From contig NZ_MUJK01000002.1 in assembly GCF_002906155.1 (NCBI RefSeq), forward strand, positions 186,001-250,000: DNA of 64,000 bases, written 5' to 3'. This DNA comes from Pseudomonas laurylsulfativorans. Its GTDB lineage: Bacteria > Pseudomonadota > Gammaproteobacteria > Pseudomonadales > Pseudomonadaceae. This document shows positions 10,732 through 21,786 of the stretch, one piece after another (position 1 is the stretch's first letter; each line of letters opens with the position of its first letter). A program made the translations under genes and the position numbers. The notes under the pieces are model-generated. The model was not told where the DNA came from and made no database searches. It saw only the letters and a list, made by a program, of their open reading frames with translations.

Positions 10732-11784
10732 ATGAGTAAATTCTGGAGCCCGTTCGTCAAGAACCTGGTGCCTTACGTCCCGGGCGAGCAGCCGAAGCTG
10801 GCGAAGCTGGTAAAGCTCAACACCAATGAAAACCCCTACGGTCCATCGCCCAAGGCCTTGGCCGCGATGCAAACCGAACTGAACGACAACCTGCGCCTGT
10901 ACCCGGACCCGAACAGCGATCTGCTGAAGAACGCGGTCGCCAGGTACTACGGTGTGCAAAGCAATCAAGTGTTCCTTGGCAACGGCTCCGATGAAGTGCT
11001 GGCGCACATCTTCCACGGTTTGCTGCAGCACGATCAGCCGCTGTTGTTCCCGGACATCAGCTACAGCTTCTATCCGGTTTACTGCGGGTTGTACGGCATC
11101 AAGTTCGACGCGGTGCCGCTGGACGAGCAATTCCAGATCAACCCGGCGGACTACGCCAGGCCGAACGGCGGGATCATTTTCCCGAACCCGAACGCCCCGA
11201 CCGGGTGCCTGCTGGCGCTGGAAGCAGTGGAGCAGATTCTCAAGGCCAGCCCGGACTCGGTGGTCGTGGTGGACGAGGCTTACATCGATTTCGGCGGAGA
11301 AACCGCGATTGCGCTGGTTGATCGTTATCCGAACCTGCTGGTGACCCAGACCCTCTCCAAGTCCCGCTCCCTGGCGGGACTGCGGGTTGGCCTGGCGGTC
11401 GGGCATCCGGACCTGATCGAGGCGCTGGAGCGGATCAAGAACAGCTTTAACTCCTACCCGCTGGACCGTATGGCGAATGTCGGCGCTGCCGCTGCATTCG
11501 AGGATCGTGAATATTTCGACAAGACCTGCCGGTTGGTGATCGAGAATCGCGAGAAGGTCGTTTCGCAGTTGGAAGCGAAGGGCTTCGAGGTTTTGCCGTC
11601 AGCGGCGAACTTCATCTTTGCCCGTCACCCCCGGCACGATGCGGCGGGGCTTGCGGCGAAGTTGCGTGAGCAAGGTGTGATCGTTCGGCACTTCAAGCAG
11701 GAGCGGATTGCCCAGTTCCTGCGGATCTCCATCGGCACGCCAGAGCAGAATCAGGCGCTGATCGACGGCCTGGGCGGCCTCTAA
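10732..11784 (+). CDS. hisC: Histidinol-phosphate aminotransferase HisC
   Basis: PLP enzyme that makes histidinol phosphate from imidazole acetol phosphate and glutamate. The 350-residue protein is a class I/II aminotransferase: [12 protein letters not shown] near 27-38, the cofactor region NGSDEVL near 84-90, and the PLP lysine in [14 protein letters not shown] near 207-220. It is coupled to hisD, and a REP pair follows its stop. Confidence 0.96.
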   Translation: MSKFWSPFVKNLVPYVPGEQPKLAKLVKLNTNENPYGPSPKALAAMQTELNDNLRLYPDPNSDLLKNAVARYYGVQSNQVFLGNGSDEVLAHIFHGLLQHDQPLLFPDISYSFYPVYCGLYGIKFDAVPLDEQFQINPADYARPNGGIIFPNPNAPTGCLLALEAVEQILKASPDSVVVVDEAYIDFGGETAIALVDRYPNLLVTQTLSKSRSLAGLRVGLAVGHPDLIEALERIKNSFNSYPLDRMANVGAAAAFEDREYFDKTCRLVIENREKVVSQLEAKGFEVLPSAANFIFARHPRHDAAGLAAKLREQGVIVRHFKQERIAQFLRISIGTPEQNQALIDGLGGL

Positions 11785-11799
11785 TCACCCTCAAAAACT

Positions 11800-11881
11800 G
11801 TAGGAGCGAGCTTGCTCGCGATGGTGTGTCAGTTGACATCAATGTATCTGACACTCCATCGCGAGCAGGCTCGCTCCTGCA
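11800..11881. repeat. REP inverted pair after hisC
   Basis: Two inverted copies of the element TAGGAGCGAGCTTGCTCGCG, about 35 bases apart, fill the gap between the converging hisC and algW genes. This is the commonest REP type in the window. Confidence 0.9.
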
Positions 11882-11899
11882 AGGGGTTGTATTGGCCGC

Positions 11900-13060
<1,161 letters not shown>

Positions 13061-13163
13061 TAAGCAGTTCCTGAGAGAGTTGCAGGCGGTATGAGACCGC
13101 TCATAATGACGCGCATTATACGAGGCCGCACGCGCCTCTGAACGGGATATTTAGGAGTCTTTT

Positions 13164-13922
13164 ATGGCCGTCGCCCTGAGCACCCTCGTCGAAGAAGCCG
13201 ACCGTTACCTCAACAGCGCCAAAATCGCCGACTACTGCCCCAACGGCCTGCAGGTCGAAGGCCGTCCGCAAGTGATGCGCATTGTCAGTGGCGTCACCGC
13301 CAGCCAGGCTTTGCTCGACGCCGCCGTGGAGGCCAATGCCGACCTGGTGCTGGTGCATCATGGTTACTTCTGGAAGGGCGAGAACCCTTGTATCACCGGC
13401 ATGAAACAGCGTCGCTTGAAGACCTTGCTCAAGCACGATATCAGCCTGTTGTCCTATCACCTGCCGCTGGATCTGCACCCGGATGTCGGCAATAACGTGC
13501 AGCTCGCACGGCAGCTCGACATCACCGTCGAAGGCCCGCTGGACCCGGATAACCTGAAAGTTGTCGGCCTGGTCGGCTCGCTGAATGAGCCGATGATGCC
13601 CCGGGATTTCGCCCGTCGCGTCCAGGAAGTCATGGGCCGTGAGCCGCTGCTGATCGAAGGCAGTGCCATGATCCGCCGCGTCGGCTGGTGCACCGGCGGT
13701 GGCCAGGGTTACATCGATCAGGCCATTCTGGCCGGCGTCGATCTGTATCTCAGCGGCGAGGCTTCCGAGCAAACCTTCCACAGTGCCCGGGAAAACGACA
13801 TCAGTTTCATCGCCGCCGGTCACCATGCCACCGAGCGCTACGGCGTTCAGGCGCTGGGGGATTACCTGGCGCGGCGCTTTGCGCTGGAGCACATCTTCAT
13901 TGATTGCCCGAATCCGATTTGA
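13164..13922 (+). CDS. NIF3/YbgI-family metal-binding protein
   Basis: A 252-residue member of the NIF3-like family, also annotated as dinuclear metal-centre protein or GTP cyclohydrolase I type 2 homologue; the physiological reaction is not settled. Metal-ligand histidines are visible in LVLVHHGYFWKG near 61-72 and in the C-terminal AAGHHATERYG near 217-227. It is divergent from algW and stands alone, followed by a REP pair. Confidence 0.9.
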   Translation: MAVALSTLVEEADRYLNSAKIADYCPNGLQVEGRPQVMRIVSGVTASQALLDAAVEANADLVLVHHGYFWKGENPCITGMKQRRLKTLLKHDISLLSYHLPLDLHPDVGNNVQLARQLDITVEGPLDPDNLKVVGLVGSLNEPMMPRDFARRVQEVMGREPLLIEGSAMIRRVGWCTGGGQGYIDQAILAGVDLYLSGEASEQTFHSARENDISFIAAGHHATERYGVQALGDYLARRFALEHIFIDCPNPI

Positions 13923-13936
13923 CGAAACGCCATCCC

Positions 13937-14037
13937 TGTAGGAGCGAGTTCGCTCGCGATGAACCTGAGAACACCGCGGGGTGTCAGGCTACCAGCGTTA
14001 TCGTTGACGACCATCGCGAGCATGCTCGCTCCTACAG
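13937..14037. repeat. REP inverted pair between NIF3 gene and cysD
   Basis: Inverted copies of TGTAGGAGCGAGTTCGCTCG and CGAGCATGCTCGCTCCTACA flank a spacer containing AACGATAACG, a spacer motif that also recurs, in either orientation, in other REP pairs here. Confidence 0.88.
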
Positions 14038-14119
14038 GTGAACGCGTTTCGCCCAAACGCGGGGGCATATTCATATGCTCTTTCGATCTAGTTGGCGTCC
14101 TGATTAGAAGAGGTCGCTG

Positions 14120-14128
14120 TGCTAGGAT
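14120..14128 (+). promoter_or_regulatory. Possible extended -10 promoter of cysD
   Basis: TGCTAGGAT lies 54 bases before the cysD start and matches an extended -10 element (TGn followed by TAGGAT). No good -35 was found 17 bases upstream, consistent with an activator-dependent promoter such as CysB control known for cys genes. The CysB link is inference. Confidence 0.35.
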
Positions 14129-14182
14129 CCCCGCTCGAACACGGCCCGCTGGCCGTTCATAAGAAAGCTTTCGTGAGTAGCC

Positions 14183-15100
14183 ATGGTCGACAAACTGACG
14201 CATCTGAAACAGCTGGAGGCGGAAAGCATCCACATCATCCGCGAGGTGGCCGCCGAGTTCGACAACCCGGTGATGCTGTACTCCATCGGTAAAGACTCCG
14301 CCGTGATGCTGCATCTGGCACGCAAGGCGTTCTTCCCGGGCAAGCTGCCGTTTCCGGTGATGCATGTCGACACTCGCTGGAAATTCCAGGAGATGTACGC
14401 CTTCCGCGACAAGATGGTCGCCGAGCTGGGCCTCGACCTGATCACCCACGTCAACCCGGACGGCGTGGCGCAGAACATCAACCCGTTCACCCACGGCAGT
14501 GCCAAGCACACCGACATCATGAAGACCGAGGGCCTGAAGCAGGCACTCGACAAGCATGGTTTCGACGCAGCATTCGGCGGCGCCCGTCGCGATGAAGAGA
14601 AGTCCCGAGCTAAAGAGCGCGTGTACTCGTTCCGCGACAGCAAGCACCGCTGGGATCCGAAAAACCAGCGCCCCGAACTGTGGAACGTCTACAACGGCAA
14701 GGTCAACAAGGGCGAGTCGATCCGCGTCTTCCCGCTGTCGAACTGGACCGAGCTGGACATCTGGCAGTACATCTACCTGGAAGGTATCCCGATCGTCCCG
14801 CTGTACTTCGCCGCCGAGCGTGAAGTCATCGAGAAGAACGGCACGCTGATCATGATCGACGACGAGCGCATCCTCGAACACCTGAGCGATGAAGACAAAG
14901 CCCGCATCGTCAAAAAGAAAGTGCGTTTCCGTACCCTTGGTTGCTACCCGTTGACGGGCGCGGTGGAGTCCGAGGCCGAAAGCCTCACGGACATCATTCA
15001 GGAAATGCTCCTGACGCGAACTTCCGAGCGCCAGGGCCGTGTCATCGACCACGATGGCGCAGGCTCGATGGAAGACAAAAAACGTCAAGGTTATTTCTAA
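14183..15100 (+). CDS. cysD: Sulfate adenylyltransferase subunit 2 CysD
   Basis: Catalytic subunit that makes adenosine 5'-phosphosulfate from ATP and sulfate. The 305-residue protein belongs to the PAPS reductase-like family; the PP-loop is in [18 protein letters not shown] near 33-50 and the conserved [16 protein letters not shown] is near 130-145. cysNC begins nine bases after its stop, and the two products act together. Confidence 0.97.
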   Translation: MVDKLTHLKQLEAESIHIIREVAAEFDNPVMLYSIGKDSAVMLHLARKAFFPGKLPFPVMHVDTRWKFQEMYAFRDKMVAELGLDLITHVNPDGVAQNINPFTHGSAKHTDIMKTEGLKQALDKHGFDAAFGGARRDEEKSRAKERVYSFRDSKHRWDPKNQRPELWNVYNGKVNKGESIRVFPLSNWTELDIWQYIYLEGIPIVPLYFAAEREVIEKNGTLIMIDDERILEHLSDEDKARIVKKKVRFRTLGCYPLTGAVESEAESLTDIIQEMLLTRTSERQGRVIDHDGAGSMEDKKRQGYF

Positions 15101-15109
15101 GGGGCTGTC

Positions 15110-17008
15110 ATGTCGCATCAATCTGATTTGATCAGCGAGGACATCCTCGCCTACCTGGGCCAGCACGAACGTAAAGAGCTGCTGCGCTTTCTGACCTGCG
15201 GTAACGTCGACGACGGCAAGAGCACCCTGATCGGGCGCCTGCTGCACGACTCCAAGATGATCTACGAAGATCACCTGGAAGCAATCACCCGCGACTCGAA
15301 AAAAGTCGGCACCACCGGCGAAGACATCGACCTGGCGTTGCTGGTCGACGGCCTGCAGGCCGAGCGTGAGCAAGGCATCACCATCGATGTCGCGTACCGC
15401 TATTTCTCCACCGCCAAGCGCAAATTCATCATTGCCGACACCCCCGGCCATGAGCAGTACACCCGCAACATGGCCACCGGTGCTTCCACCTGTGACCTGG
15501 CGATCATCCTGGTCGACGCCCGCTACGGCGTGCAGACCCAGACCCGTCGCCACAGCTTCATCGCCTCGTTGCTGGGCATCAAACACATCGTTGTGGCCAT
15601 CAACAAGATGGACCTCAAGGACTTCGACCAGGGCGTGTTCGAGTCGATCAAGGCCGACTACCTGCAGTTCGCCGAAGGCTTGAAGATGAAGCCCACCAGC
15701 ATGCACTTCGTGCCGATGTCCGCTCTGAAGGGCGACAACGTGGTGAACAAGTCCGAGCGTTCGCCGTGGTACACCGGCCAGTCGCTGATGGAAATCCTCG
15801 AGACCGTGGAAGTGGCGGGCGATCGCAACTTCACCGACCTGCGTTTCCCGGTGCAGTACGTTAACCGTCCGAACCTGAACTTCCGTGGCTTCGCCGGTAC
15901 GCTGGCCAGCGGCATCGTCAAGAAAGGCGACGAAGTCGTGGTGCTGCCGTCGGGCAAGAGCAGCCGCGTGAAGTCCATCGTCACCTTCGAAGGTGAACTG
16001 GAGCATGCAGGTCCTGGTCAGGCAGTGACGCTGACCATGGAAGATGAAATCGACATCTCCCGTGGCGACCTGTTGGTTCACGCCGACAACGTACCGCCGG
16101 TGACCGACAGCTTCGAAGCGATGCTGGTGTGGATGGCTGAAGAGCCAATGCTGCCGGGCAAGAAATACGACATCAAGCGCGCCACCAGTTACGTGCCGGG
16201 CTCCATCGCCAGCATCGTCAACAAGGTCGACGTGAACACCCTCGAAGAAGGTCCGGCCAGCGCATTGCAGCTGAACGAAATCGGCAAGGTCAAGATCGCG
16301 CTCGACGCGCCGATTGCCCTCGACGGTTACGACAGCAACCGCACCACCGGCGCCTTCATCATCATCGACCGCTTGACCAACGGCACCGTTGGCGCGGGCA
16401 TGATCGTCGCGCAGCCTTTGGCCCATGGCACCAGTACGCACCACGGCAAACTGGCCCACGTCGCCACCGAAGAGCGCGCACAGCGCTTCGGCCAGCAACC
16501 GGCCACCGTGTTGTTCAGCGGCTTGTCGGGCGCGGGCAAAAGCACCCTGGCGTATGCGGTTGAACGCAAGTTGTTCGACCTGGGTCGTGCGGTGTTCGTA
16601 CTCGATGGCCAGAACCTGCGTCACGACCTGAACAAAGGTCTGCCACAGGATCGCGCCGGGCGTACCGAGAACTGGCGTCGTGCCGCGCACGTTGCGCGCC
16701 AGTTCAACGAAGCCGGTCTGCTGACCCTGGCGGCGTTCGTTGCGCCGAGTGCCGAAGGTCGTGAACAGGCTCGTGAGCTGATCGGCAAAGAGCGTCTGCT
16801 GACGGTCTACGTCCAGGCTTCGCCAACGGTCTGCGCCGAGCGTGATCCGCAAGGCCTGTACGCGGCGGCCGGGGATAACATCCCGGGCGAGTCCTTCCCG
16901 TACGACGTGCCGCTGGATGCCGATCTGGTGATCGACACCCAGTCCGTGTCGCTGGAAGAAGGCGTCAAGCAAGTGCTGGCTCTGCTGCGTGAGCGTGGTG
17001 CGATCTAA
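15110..17008 (+). CDS. cysNC: Bifunctional sulfate adenylyltransferase subunit 1 / APS kinase CysNC
   Basis: GTPase subunit that drives APS formation by CysD, fused to the kinase that phosphorylates APS to PAPS. In the 632-residue protein, the EF-Tu-like GTPase has G1 GNVDDGKST near 31-39, DTPGHEQY near 112-119 and NKMD near 166-169. The APS kinase domain starts near 455, with its own P-loop GLSGAGKST near 470-478. The fusion is usual in Pseudomonas. A strong terminator follows. Confidence 0.96.
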   Translation: MSHQSDLISEDILAYLGQHERKELLRFLTCGNVDDGKSTLIGRLLHDSKMIYEDHLEAITRDSKKVGTTGEDIDLALLVDGLQAEREQGITIDVAYRYFSTAKRKFIIADTPGHEQYTRNMATGASTCDLAIILVDARYGVQTQTRRHSFIASLLGIKHIVVAINKMDLKDFDQGVFESIKADYLQFAEGLKMKPTSMHFVPMSALKGDNVVNKSERSPWYTGQSLMEILETVEVAGDRNFTDLRFPVQYVNRPNLNFRGFAGTLASGIVKKGDEVVVLPSGKSSRVKSIVTFEGELEHAGPGQAVTLTMEDEIDISRGDLLVHADNVPPVTDSFEAMLVWMAEEPMLPGKKYDIKRATSYVPGSIASIVNKVDVNTLEEGPASALQLNEIGKVKIALDAPIALDGYDSNRTTGAFIIIDRLTNGTVGAGMIVAQPLAHGTSTHHGKLAHVATEERAQRFGQQPATVLFSGLSGAGKSTLAYAVERKLFDLGRAVFVLDGQNLRHDLNKGLPQDRAGRTENWRRAAHVARQFNEAGLLTLAAFVAPSAEGREQARELIGKERLLTVYVQASPTVCAERDPQGLYAAAGDNIPGESFPYDVPLDADLVIDTQSVSLEEGVKQVLALLRERGAI

Positions 17009-17025
17009 GCCTTAGCCAGAAAAAA

Positions 17026-17061
17026 GAAACCCGCAGGCAAGTGATTGTCTGCGGGTTTTTT
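17026..17061 (+). terminator. Intrinsic terminator after cysNC
   Basis: CCCGCAG (17030-17036) pairs with CTGCGGG (17049-17055), followed by six T. It is preceded by an A-run, so it may also act on the converging transcript. Confidence 0.85.
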
Positions 17062-17079
17062 GTTGCCTCGAGATTGCTA

Positions 17080-17101
17080 TCGCTGGCTTGCCAGCGATGA
17101 G
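17080..17101. repeat. Single REP-like palindrome
   Basis: ATCGCTGGCTTGCCAGCGAT, the core of the second REP family of this window, occurs once between the cysNC terminator and the converging acyltransferase gene. Confidence 0.65.
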
Positions 17102-17119
17102 GCCATAACAGACACCGGA

Positions 17120-18022
17120 TTACTTTGCTGGATATTCCCGGTGCATCTGCCCCAGCAACGCATCCTTGTCCTGCCACATCTGATTGATCCAACCCTGAAA
17201 CTGCAATCGATACTCACCATCCTGGTCGTAGTTCTTGCCAATGAACTGCGGCGGTATCTTCAACTCTTCGAAGTGCACCACCACGTCCGCAACGTTGCCG
17301 CACAGCAAATCCCAAAAACCGGGACGCCCGGCCGGGTAATGGATGGTCACGTTGACGATGGACTCCAGTTGCTCACCCATCGCATCCAGCACAAAGGCAA
17401 TGCCGCCGGCCTTGGGCTTGAGCAGGTACTTGAAGGGTGACTGCTGTTGCTTGTGCTTGCCCTCGGTGAAGCGCGTGCCTTCGACGAAGTTGAAAATGCC
17501 CACCGGGTTGTCGCGGAATTTCGCACAGGTCTTGCGCGTGGTTTCCAGGTCCTTGCCTTTCTTTTCCGGATGCTTCTCCAGATAGGCCTTGGAGTAGCGC
17601 TTCATGAACGGAAAGCCCAGCGCCCACCAGGCCAGACCGATCACCGGAACCCAGATCAGCTCCTGCTTGAGAAAGAACTTCAACGGCTGAATGCGCCGGT
17701 TGAGCACGTATTGTAACACCAGGATGTCGACCCAGCTCTGGTGGTTGCTGGTGATCAGGTACGAATGCTGATAGTCCAGACCCTGCAGGCCGCTGATGTG
17801 CCAGCGGGTGCGACGGACCAGGTTCATCCAGCCTTTGTTGAGGCTGATCCAGGCTTCGTGGGTATGGCTCATCAGCCAGCCGGAGAGGCGCTGGGTGAAG
17901 GCGAACGGCAATACCTTGACGAGTGCCACACAGAACAGGAACGAGCAGAGCAGTATTGTGTTCAGTGCCAACAGCAGCGCGGCGATCAAGCCGCGCAACG
18001 GGGCAGGTAGAAAATCCAGCAT
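17120..18022 (-). CDS. PlsC-type acyltransferase, YihG-like
   Basis: A 300-residue inner-membrane acyltransferase of the 1-acyl-glycerol-3-phosphate acyltransferase (PlsC) superfamily. Hydrophobic segments occupy about residues 8-38. The catalytic HX4D motif is NHQSWVD near 93-99, and the second conserved block is FVEGTRFTEGKH near 158-169. The substrate is not shown by the sequence; the closest named family I recognise is E. coli YihG, linked to cis-vaccenoyl lipid formation. Its ATG directly abuts the pta stop, so pta and this gene form an operon. Confidence 0.85.
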   Translation of the reverse strand: MLDFLPAPLRGLIAALLLALNTILLCSFLFCVALVKVLPFAFTQRLSGWLMSHTHEAWISLNKGWMNLVRRTRWHISGLQGLDYQHSYLITSNHQSWVDILVLQYVLNRRIQPLKFFLKQELIWVPVIGLAWWALGFPFMKRYSKAYLEKHPEKKGKDLETTRKTCAKFRDNPVGIFNFVEGTRFTEGKHKQQQSPFKYLLKPKAGGIAFVLDAMGEQLESIVNVTIHYPAGRPGFWDLLCGNVADVVVHFEELKIPPQFIGKNYDQDGEYRLQFQGWINQMWQDKDALLGQMHREYPAK

Positions 18023-20122
18023 TTACACATCCATTGGTCGGTTGGCGGCTTGAATCGCGGTCAGGGCGATGGTGTAGACGATGTCATCGACTTGCGCGCC
18101 GCGCGGCAAATCGTTCACGGGTTTGCGCAGGCCTTGCAGCATCGGCCCGAGGCTGACGCAGTCGGCGCTGCGCTGCACGGCCTTGTGGGTGGTGTTGCCG
18201 GTGTTGAGGTCGGGGAACACGTACACCGTGGCGCGACCGGCCACCAGGCTGTTCGGCGCCAATTGCCGGGCCACGCTTTCGTTGGCGGCGGCGTCGTACT
18301 GCAACGGGCCGTCGATCAGCAGCGAGTGCTGTTGTTCGTGGGCGAGCAGGGTCGCCTCGCGGACTTTTTCGACCTCTTCGCCGCTGGCCGATTCGCCGCT
18401 GGAGTAGCTGATCATCGCCACCCGTGGGGTGATGCCGAATGCGGCGGCGGAGTCGGCGCTTTGCAGGGCAATCTCAGCCAGTTCGCTGGCGCTTGGGTGC
18501 GGGTTCATCACGCAGTCGCCGTAGACCAGCACCTCTTCCGGAAACAGCATGAAGAACACCGATGACACCAGGGTGCAGCCAGGCGCTGTCTTGATCAGTT
18601 GCAGGGCTGGGCGGATGGTGTTGGCGGTGGTGTTGATCACGCCCGAGACGAGACCGTCGACTTCATCCAGCGCCAGCATCATGGTGCCGATTACCACGGT
18701 GTCTTCCAGTTGTTGCTCGGCCATCGGTGCGTTGAGGCTTTTGCTTTTGCGCAGCGCGACCATTGGCTCGACGTAGCGCTCGCGGATCAAGTCCGGGTCG
18801 ATGATTTCCAGGCCTGGCGGCAGCTCGATGCCTTGGGCGCGGGCGACGGCCTGCACGTCCTCGGGCTTGGCCAGCAACACACAGCGAGCGATGCCACGGG
18901 CCTGGCAGATCGCGGCGGCCTGCACGGTCAGCGGTTCGCTGCCTTCGGGCAACACGATGCGCTTGTTGGCTGCCTGGGCGCGCTGGATCAATTGATAGCG
19001 GAACACCGCTGGCGACAGACGCATCTCCCGTGGCGTGCCGCAGCGCTGATGCAACCAGTTGGCATCGAGGTGTCCGGCGATGAAATCGGTGATGATTTCA
19101 GCGCGCTCGCGGTCGTCGATGGGGATTTCCTTGTTCAGGCCATTGAGCAGGTTGGCGGTGTCATAAGAGCCGGTACTCACCGACAGCACTGGCAACCCGG
19201 CCTGCAAGGCGCCGCGGCACAGGTCCATGATGCGTGGGTCGGGCAGGGTGTCGCTGGTCAGCAGCAGGCCGGCCAGGGGCACGCCATTCAGGGCAGCGAG
19301 GCTCACGGCGAGGATAATGTCGTCGCGGTCGCCGGGAGTCACCACCAGTACGCCGGGCTTGAGCAGCTCCACGGTATTGCGCATGGTGCGGGCGCAAATG
19401 ATGATTTTGGTCATGCGCCGGGTTTCGTAATCACCGGCGTTGAGCACTTGCGCGCCCATCAGGTCGGCGACGTCGCGGGTGCGCGGGGCGTTCAGTTCCG
19501 GCTGGAACGGAATGCAGCCGAGCAGGCGGAAATCGCCGCTGCGCAGCAACGGCGAATGCTCCTTCAGGCGCGTGGCGAAGGCCTCCATGCTTTCCTCGGT
19601 CTTGACCTTGTTGAGGATCACGCCGAGGACCTTCGGGTCTTTCGGGCCACCGAACAATTGCGCCTGCAACTCGACGCGACCGGAGAGTTCGGTAAGCACT
19701 TCGTTTTCCGGTGCCGAGACCAGGATCACCTCGGCGTCGAGACTCTTGGCCAGGTGCAGGTTGACCCGCGCGGCGTAACTGGCGCTGCGGGTCGGCACCA
19801 TGCCTTCGACGATCAGCACGTCCTTGCCGATGGCAGCCTGCTGATACAGGGTGATGATTTCTTCGAGCAACTCATCGAGCTGGCCGTCGCCGAGCATGCG
19901 CTCGACATGGGCCAGCCCCAGTGGCTGAGGCGGTTTCAGGCCGTGGGTACGCGCCACCAGTTCGGTGGAACGTTCCGGGCCCGTGTCGCCCGGGTGCGGC
20001 TGGGCAATCGGTTTGAAAAAGCCGACCTTGAGCCCGGCGCGCTCAAGGGTACGCACCAGCCCGAGGCTGATGGAGGTCAGACCCACACCAAAATCGGTGG
20101 GCGCGATAAAAAAAGTTTGCAT
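18023..20122 (-). CDS. pta: Phosphate acetyltransferase Pta, long form
   Basis: Interconverts acetyl-CoA and acetyl phosphate. The 699-residue protein is the long type: an N-terminal P-loop-like dethiobiotin synthetase/CobQ-type domain (about 1-190, MQTFFIAPTDFGVGLTS), a DRTGG domain (about 215-330) and the catalytic PTA domain (about 375-695). No ackA is adjacent; the following gene encodes an acyltransferase. Confidence 0.95.
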   Translation of the reverse strand: MQTFFIAPTDFGVGLTSISLGLVRTLERAGLKVGFFKPIAQPHPGDTGPERSTELVARTHGLKPPQPLGLAHVERMLGDGQLDELLEEIITLYQQAAIGKDVLIVEGMVPTRSASYAARVNLHLAKSLDAEVILVSAPENEVLTELSGRVELQAQLFGGPKDPKVLGVILNKVKTEESMEAFATRLKEHSPLLRSGDFRLLGCIPFQPELNAPRTRDVADLMGAQVLNAGDYETRRMTKIIICARTMRNTVELLKPGVLVVTPGDRDDIILAVSLAALNGVPLAGLLLTSDTLPDPRIMDLCRGALQAGLPVLSVSTGSYDTANLLNGLNKEIPIDDRERAEIITDFIAGHLDANWLHQRCGTPREMRLSPAVFRYQLIQRAQAANKRIVLPEGSEPLTVQAAAICQARGIARCVLLAKPEDVQAVARAQGIELPPGLEIIDPDLIRERYVEPMVALRKSKSLNAPMAEQQLEDTVVIGTMMLALDEVDGLVSGVINTTANTIRPALQLIKTAPGCTLVSSVFFMLFPEEVLVYGDCVMNPHPSASELAEIALQSADSAAAFGITPRVAMISYSSGESASGEEVEKVREATLLAHEQQHSLLIDGPLQYDAAANESVARQLAPNSLVAGRATVYVFPDLNTGNTTHKAVQRSADCVSLGPMLQGLRKPVNDLPRGAQVDDIVYTIALTAIQAANRPMDV

Positions 20123-20182
20123 GCGGATTCTCTAGAGGTGCATTGCAAAGGTGACGATCTATTACTGGTCGCCTACCGAAAT

Positions 20183-20479
20183 TCAGTCGCCAAGGTTATC
20201 GCTAACCGTGCCTTGTGCGCACCAACCACAGGCAAAGGGTTGGCCTATTTTTTCCTGGCGCTGCGCAGGGTCCATGACCCAGGCGCGCGATTGCCAGGGT
20301 GGCTGGTGCCGCAGGTGTTGGGTGTGGCCGCAGGAAAGCTCGGCCACCCAGTGGCCGTCCTCGTCCTGATGAAAGCCTGTGACCGTCGAATCCCGTCTGT
20401 CCGGGTTGTGTTCGCTTTCGGACGATTGCTTCGCTAAACTTGGCCTTTCAATCTTCTTATGCAAAAGGTCTCGCCCCAT
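20183..20479 (-). CDS. DUF3565 domain protein
   Basis: Conserved Pseudomonas-type small protein of unknown function. The conserved part is TGFHQDEDGHWVAELSCGH near residues 34-52 and RAWVMDP..FACGWC to the end, with CxH and CxxC-like pairs (SCGH, CGWC) that suggest metal binding. I chose ATG 20479 (MGRDLLHKKI, 98 residues), but only the downstream part is clearly conserved. The start codon overlaps the slyD start head-to-head (CATG), so the slyD promoter must lie within this gene or the true start is further in. Confidence 0.75.
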   Translation of the reverse strand: MGRDLLHKKIERPSLAKQSSESEHNPDRRDSTVTGFHQDEDGHWVAELSCGHTQHLRHQPPWQSRAWVMDPAQRQEKIGQPFACGWCAQGTVSDNLGD

Positions 20480-20963
20480 GCTGATCGCCGCCAATAAGGC
20501 TGTCTCCATCGACTATACCCTGACCAACGACGCTGGTGAGGTCATCGACAGCTCCGCCGGCGGCGCGCCGCTGGTCTACCTGCAAGGCGCAGGCAACATC
20601 ATCCCGGGCCTGGAAAAGGCTCTGGAAGGCAAGGCTGTCGGCGACGAGCTGACCGTAGCCGTTGAACCGGAAGATGCTTACGGCGAGTACGCTGCCGAAC
20701 TGGTCAGCACCCTGAGCCGCAGCATGTTCGAAGGTGTCGACGAACTGGAAGTGGGCATGCAGTTCCACGCTTCCGCTCCGGACGGCCAGATGCAGATCGT
20801 GACCATCCGTGATCTGGACGGTGACGACGTGACCGTTGACGGCAACCACCCGTTGGCTGGTCAGCGCCTGAATTTCCAGGTCAAGATCGTTGCCATCCGT
20901 GATGCCAGCCAGGAAGAAATCGCTCATGGCCACGTCCATGGCGAAGGTGGCCATCACCACTGA
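20478..20963 (+). CDS. slyD: FKBP-type peptidyl-prolyl cis-trans isomerase, SlyD-like
   Basis: Folding helper of the SlyD class. The 161-residue protein from ATG 20478 has an FKBP domain interrupted by the inserted-in-flap (IF) chaperone domain (about 70-125), with YTLTNDAGEVIDSS near 13-26 and the second FKBP part NPHPLAGQ-like (GNHPLAGQRLNF) near 123-134. The C-terminus HGHVHGEGGHHH is histidine rich, as in nickel-binding SlyD. A longer in-frame reading from 20379 would run through the DUF3565 gene and is not used. Confidence 0.93.
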   Translation: MLIAANKAVSIDYTLTNDAGEVIDSSAGGAPLVYLQGAGNIIPGLEKALEGKAVGDELTVAVEPEDAYGEYAAELVSTLSRSMFEGVDELEVGMQFHASAPDGQMQIVTIRDLDGDDVTVDGNHPLAGQRLNFQVKIVAIRDASQEEIAHGHVHGEGGHHH

Positions 20964-20991
20964 TTTCTGCGCTAAGCTCAGATAACTGGAG

Positions 20992-21014
20992 AGGCGCCCC
21001 GAGGGCGCCTTTTT
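20992..21014 (+). terminator. Intrinsic terminator after slyD
   Basis: AGGCGCCC pairs with GGGCGCCT over a three-base CGA loop, followed by TTTT. It lies 28 bases after the slyD stop. Confidence 0.88.
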
Positions 21015-21085
21015 AGTCTGCGGCTGTCCCTGACGACACCGCCAAGTGGCTGTTTCGAGAAGAACACGGGAATCTGGAGTACGTC

Positions 21086-21568
21086 ATGAGTGCTTTTCAC
21101 GACCTTAAATTGACAGCCCTGGATGGACAGGAGCTACCTCTGGCGCCTTTCAAAGGCCAAGTCGTACTGGTGGTCAACGTCGCCTCCAAATGCGGCTTGA
21201 CCCCACAATACGCGGCGCTGGAAAACCTCTACCAGCAATACAAGGGCAAAGGCTTCAGTGTACTGGGCCTGCCGTGCAACCAGTTTGCCGGGCAGGAACC
21301 GGGGACCGAACAAGAGATCAAGGATTTCTGCAGCCTCAACTATGGCGTGACCTTTCCGTTGTCCAGCAAGCTGGAAGTCAACGGGCATGAGCGTCATCAG
21401 TTGTACCGCTTGCTGGCGGGCGAAGGCGCGGAGTTTCCCGGCGATATCACCTGGAACTTCGAAAAGTTCCTGTTGGGCAAGGATGGCCGTGTACTGGCCC
21501 GGTTCTCGCCACGCACGGCGCCGGATGATCCAACCATCGTTCACGCAATCGAAAAAGCGCTGAGCTGA
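21086..21568 (+). CDS. Glutathione peroxidase family protein
   Basis: Thiol peroxidase of the BtuE/Gpx family, 160 residues. The peroxidatic cysteine is Cys36 in VASKCGLTP, followed by the family signature GLPCNQFAGQEPG near 61-73 and the WNFEKFL block near 128-134. Bacterial members usually use thioredoxin more than glutathione, which is family knowledge. It is preceded by a terminator and followed by a REP pair, so it is transcribed alone. Confidence 0.93.
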   Translation: MSAFHDLKLTALDGQELPLAPFKGQVVLVVNVASKCGLTPQYAALENLYQQYKGKGFSVLGLPCNQFAGQEPGTEQEIKDFCSLNYGVTFPLSSKLEVNGHERHQLYRLLAGEGAEFPGDITWNFEKFLLGKDGRVLARFSPRTAPDDPTIVHAIEKALS

Positions 21569-21579
21569 TATCTCCCCCC

Positions 21580-21679
21580 TGTAGGAGCGAGCTTGCTCGC
21601 GATGGTCGTCAACGATAACGCTGCAAGCCTGATACGGCGCGGCGTTCTCCAGTCCATCGCGAGCGAGCTCGCTCCTACA
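21580..21679. repeat. REP inverted pair after glutathione peroxidase gene
   Basis: TGTAGGAGCGAGCTTGCTCG and CGAGCGAGCTCGCTCCTACA enclose a spacer with AACGATAACG. Confidence 0.9.
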
Positions 21680-21786
21680 ATATTTCGAATCTTTTGATCC
21701 TTAATCACTGCAATCAATAGTGCTGTTCAAAGCGGTGTTCACTCCATATTATCGCCGTCATAAAGTTATTTCCCGTGGAGCGTCCC

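Noticed and set aside
13862..16972. A minus-strand open frame of over 1000 codons opposite cysD and cysNC
   Set aside because: It lies wholly opposite two well-conserved genes, has no ribosome site and no recognisable domain. Long antisense frames arise from the GC-rich third positions of the real genes.
17120..18022. An olsA-type ornithine lipid acyltransferase
   Set aside because: Only the general PlsC motifs are visible and no olsB is adjacent, so the narrower name is not supported.
18599..20437. A plus-strand open frame of 612 codons opposite pta
   Set aside because: It is opposite the highly conserved pta coding sequence and its residues are an antisense shadow rich in His, Gln and Ala.
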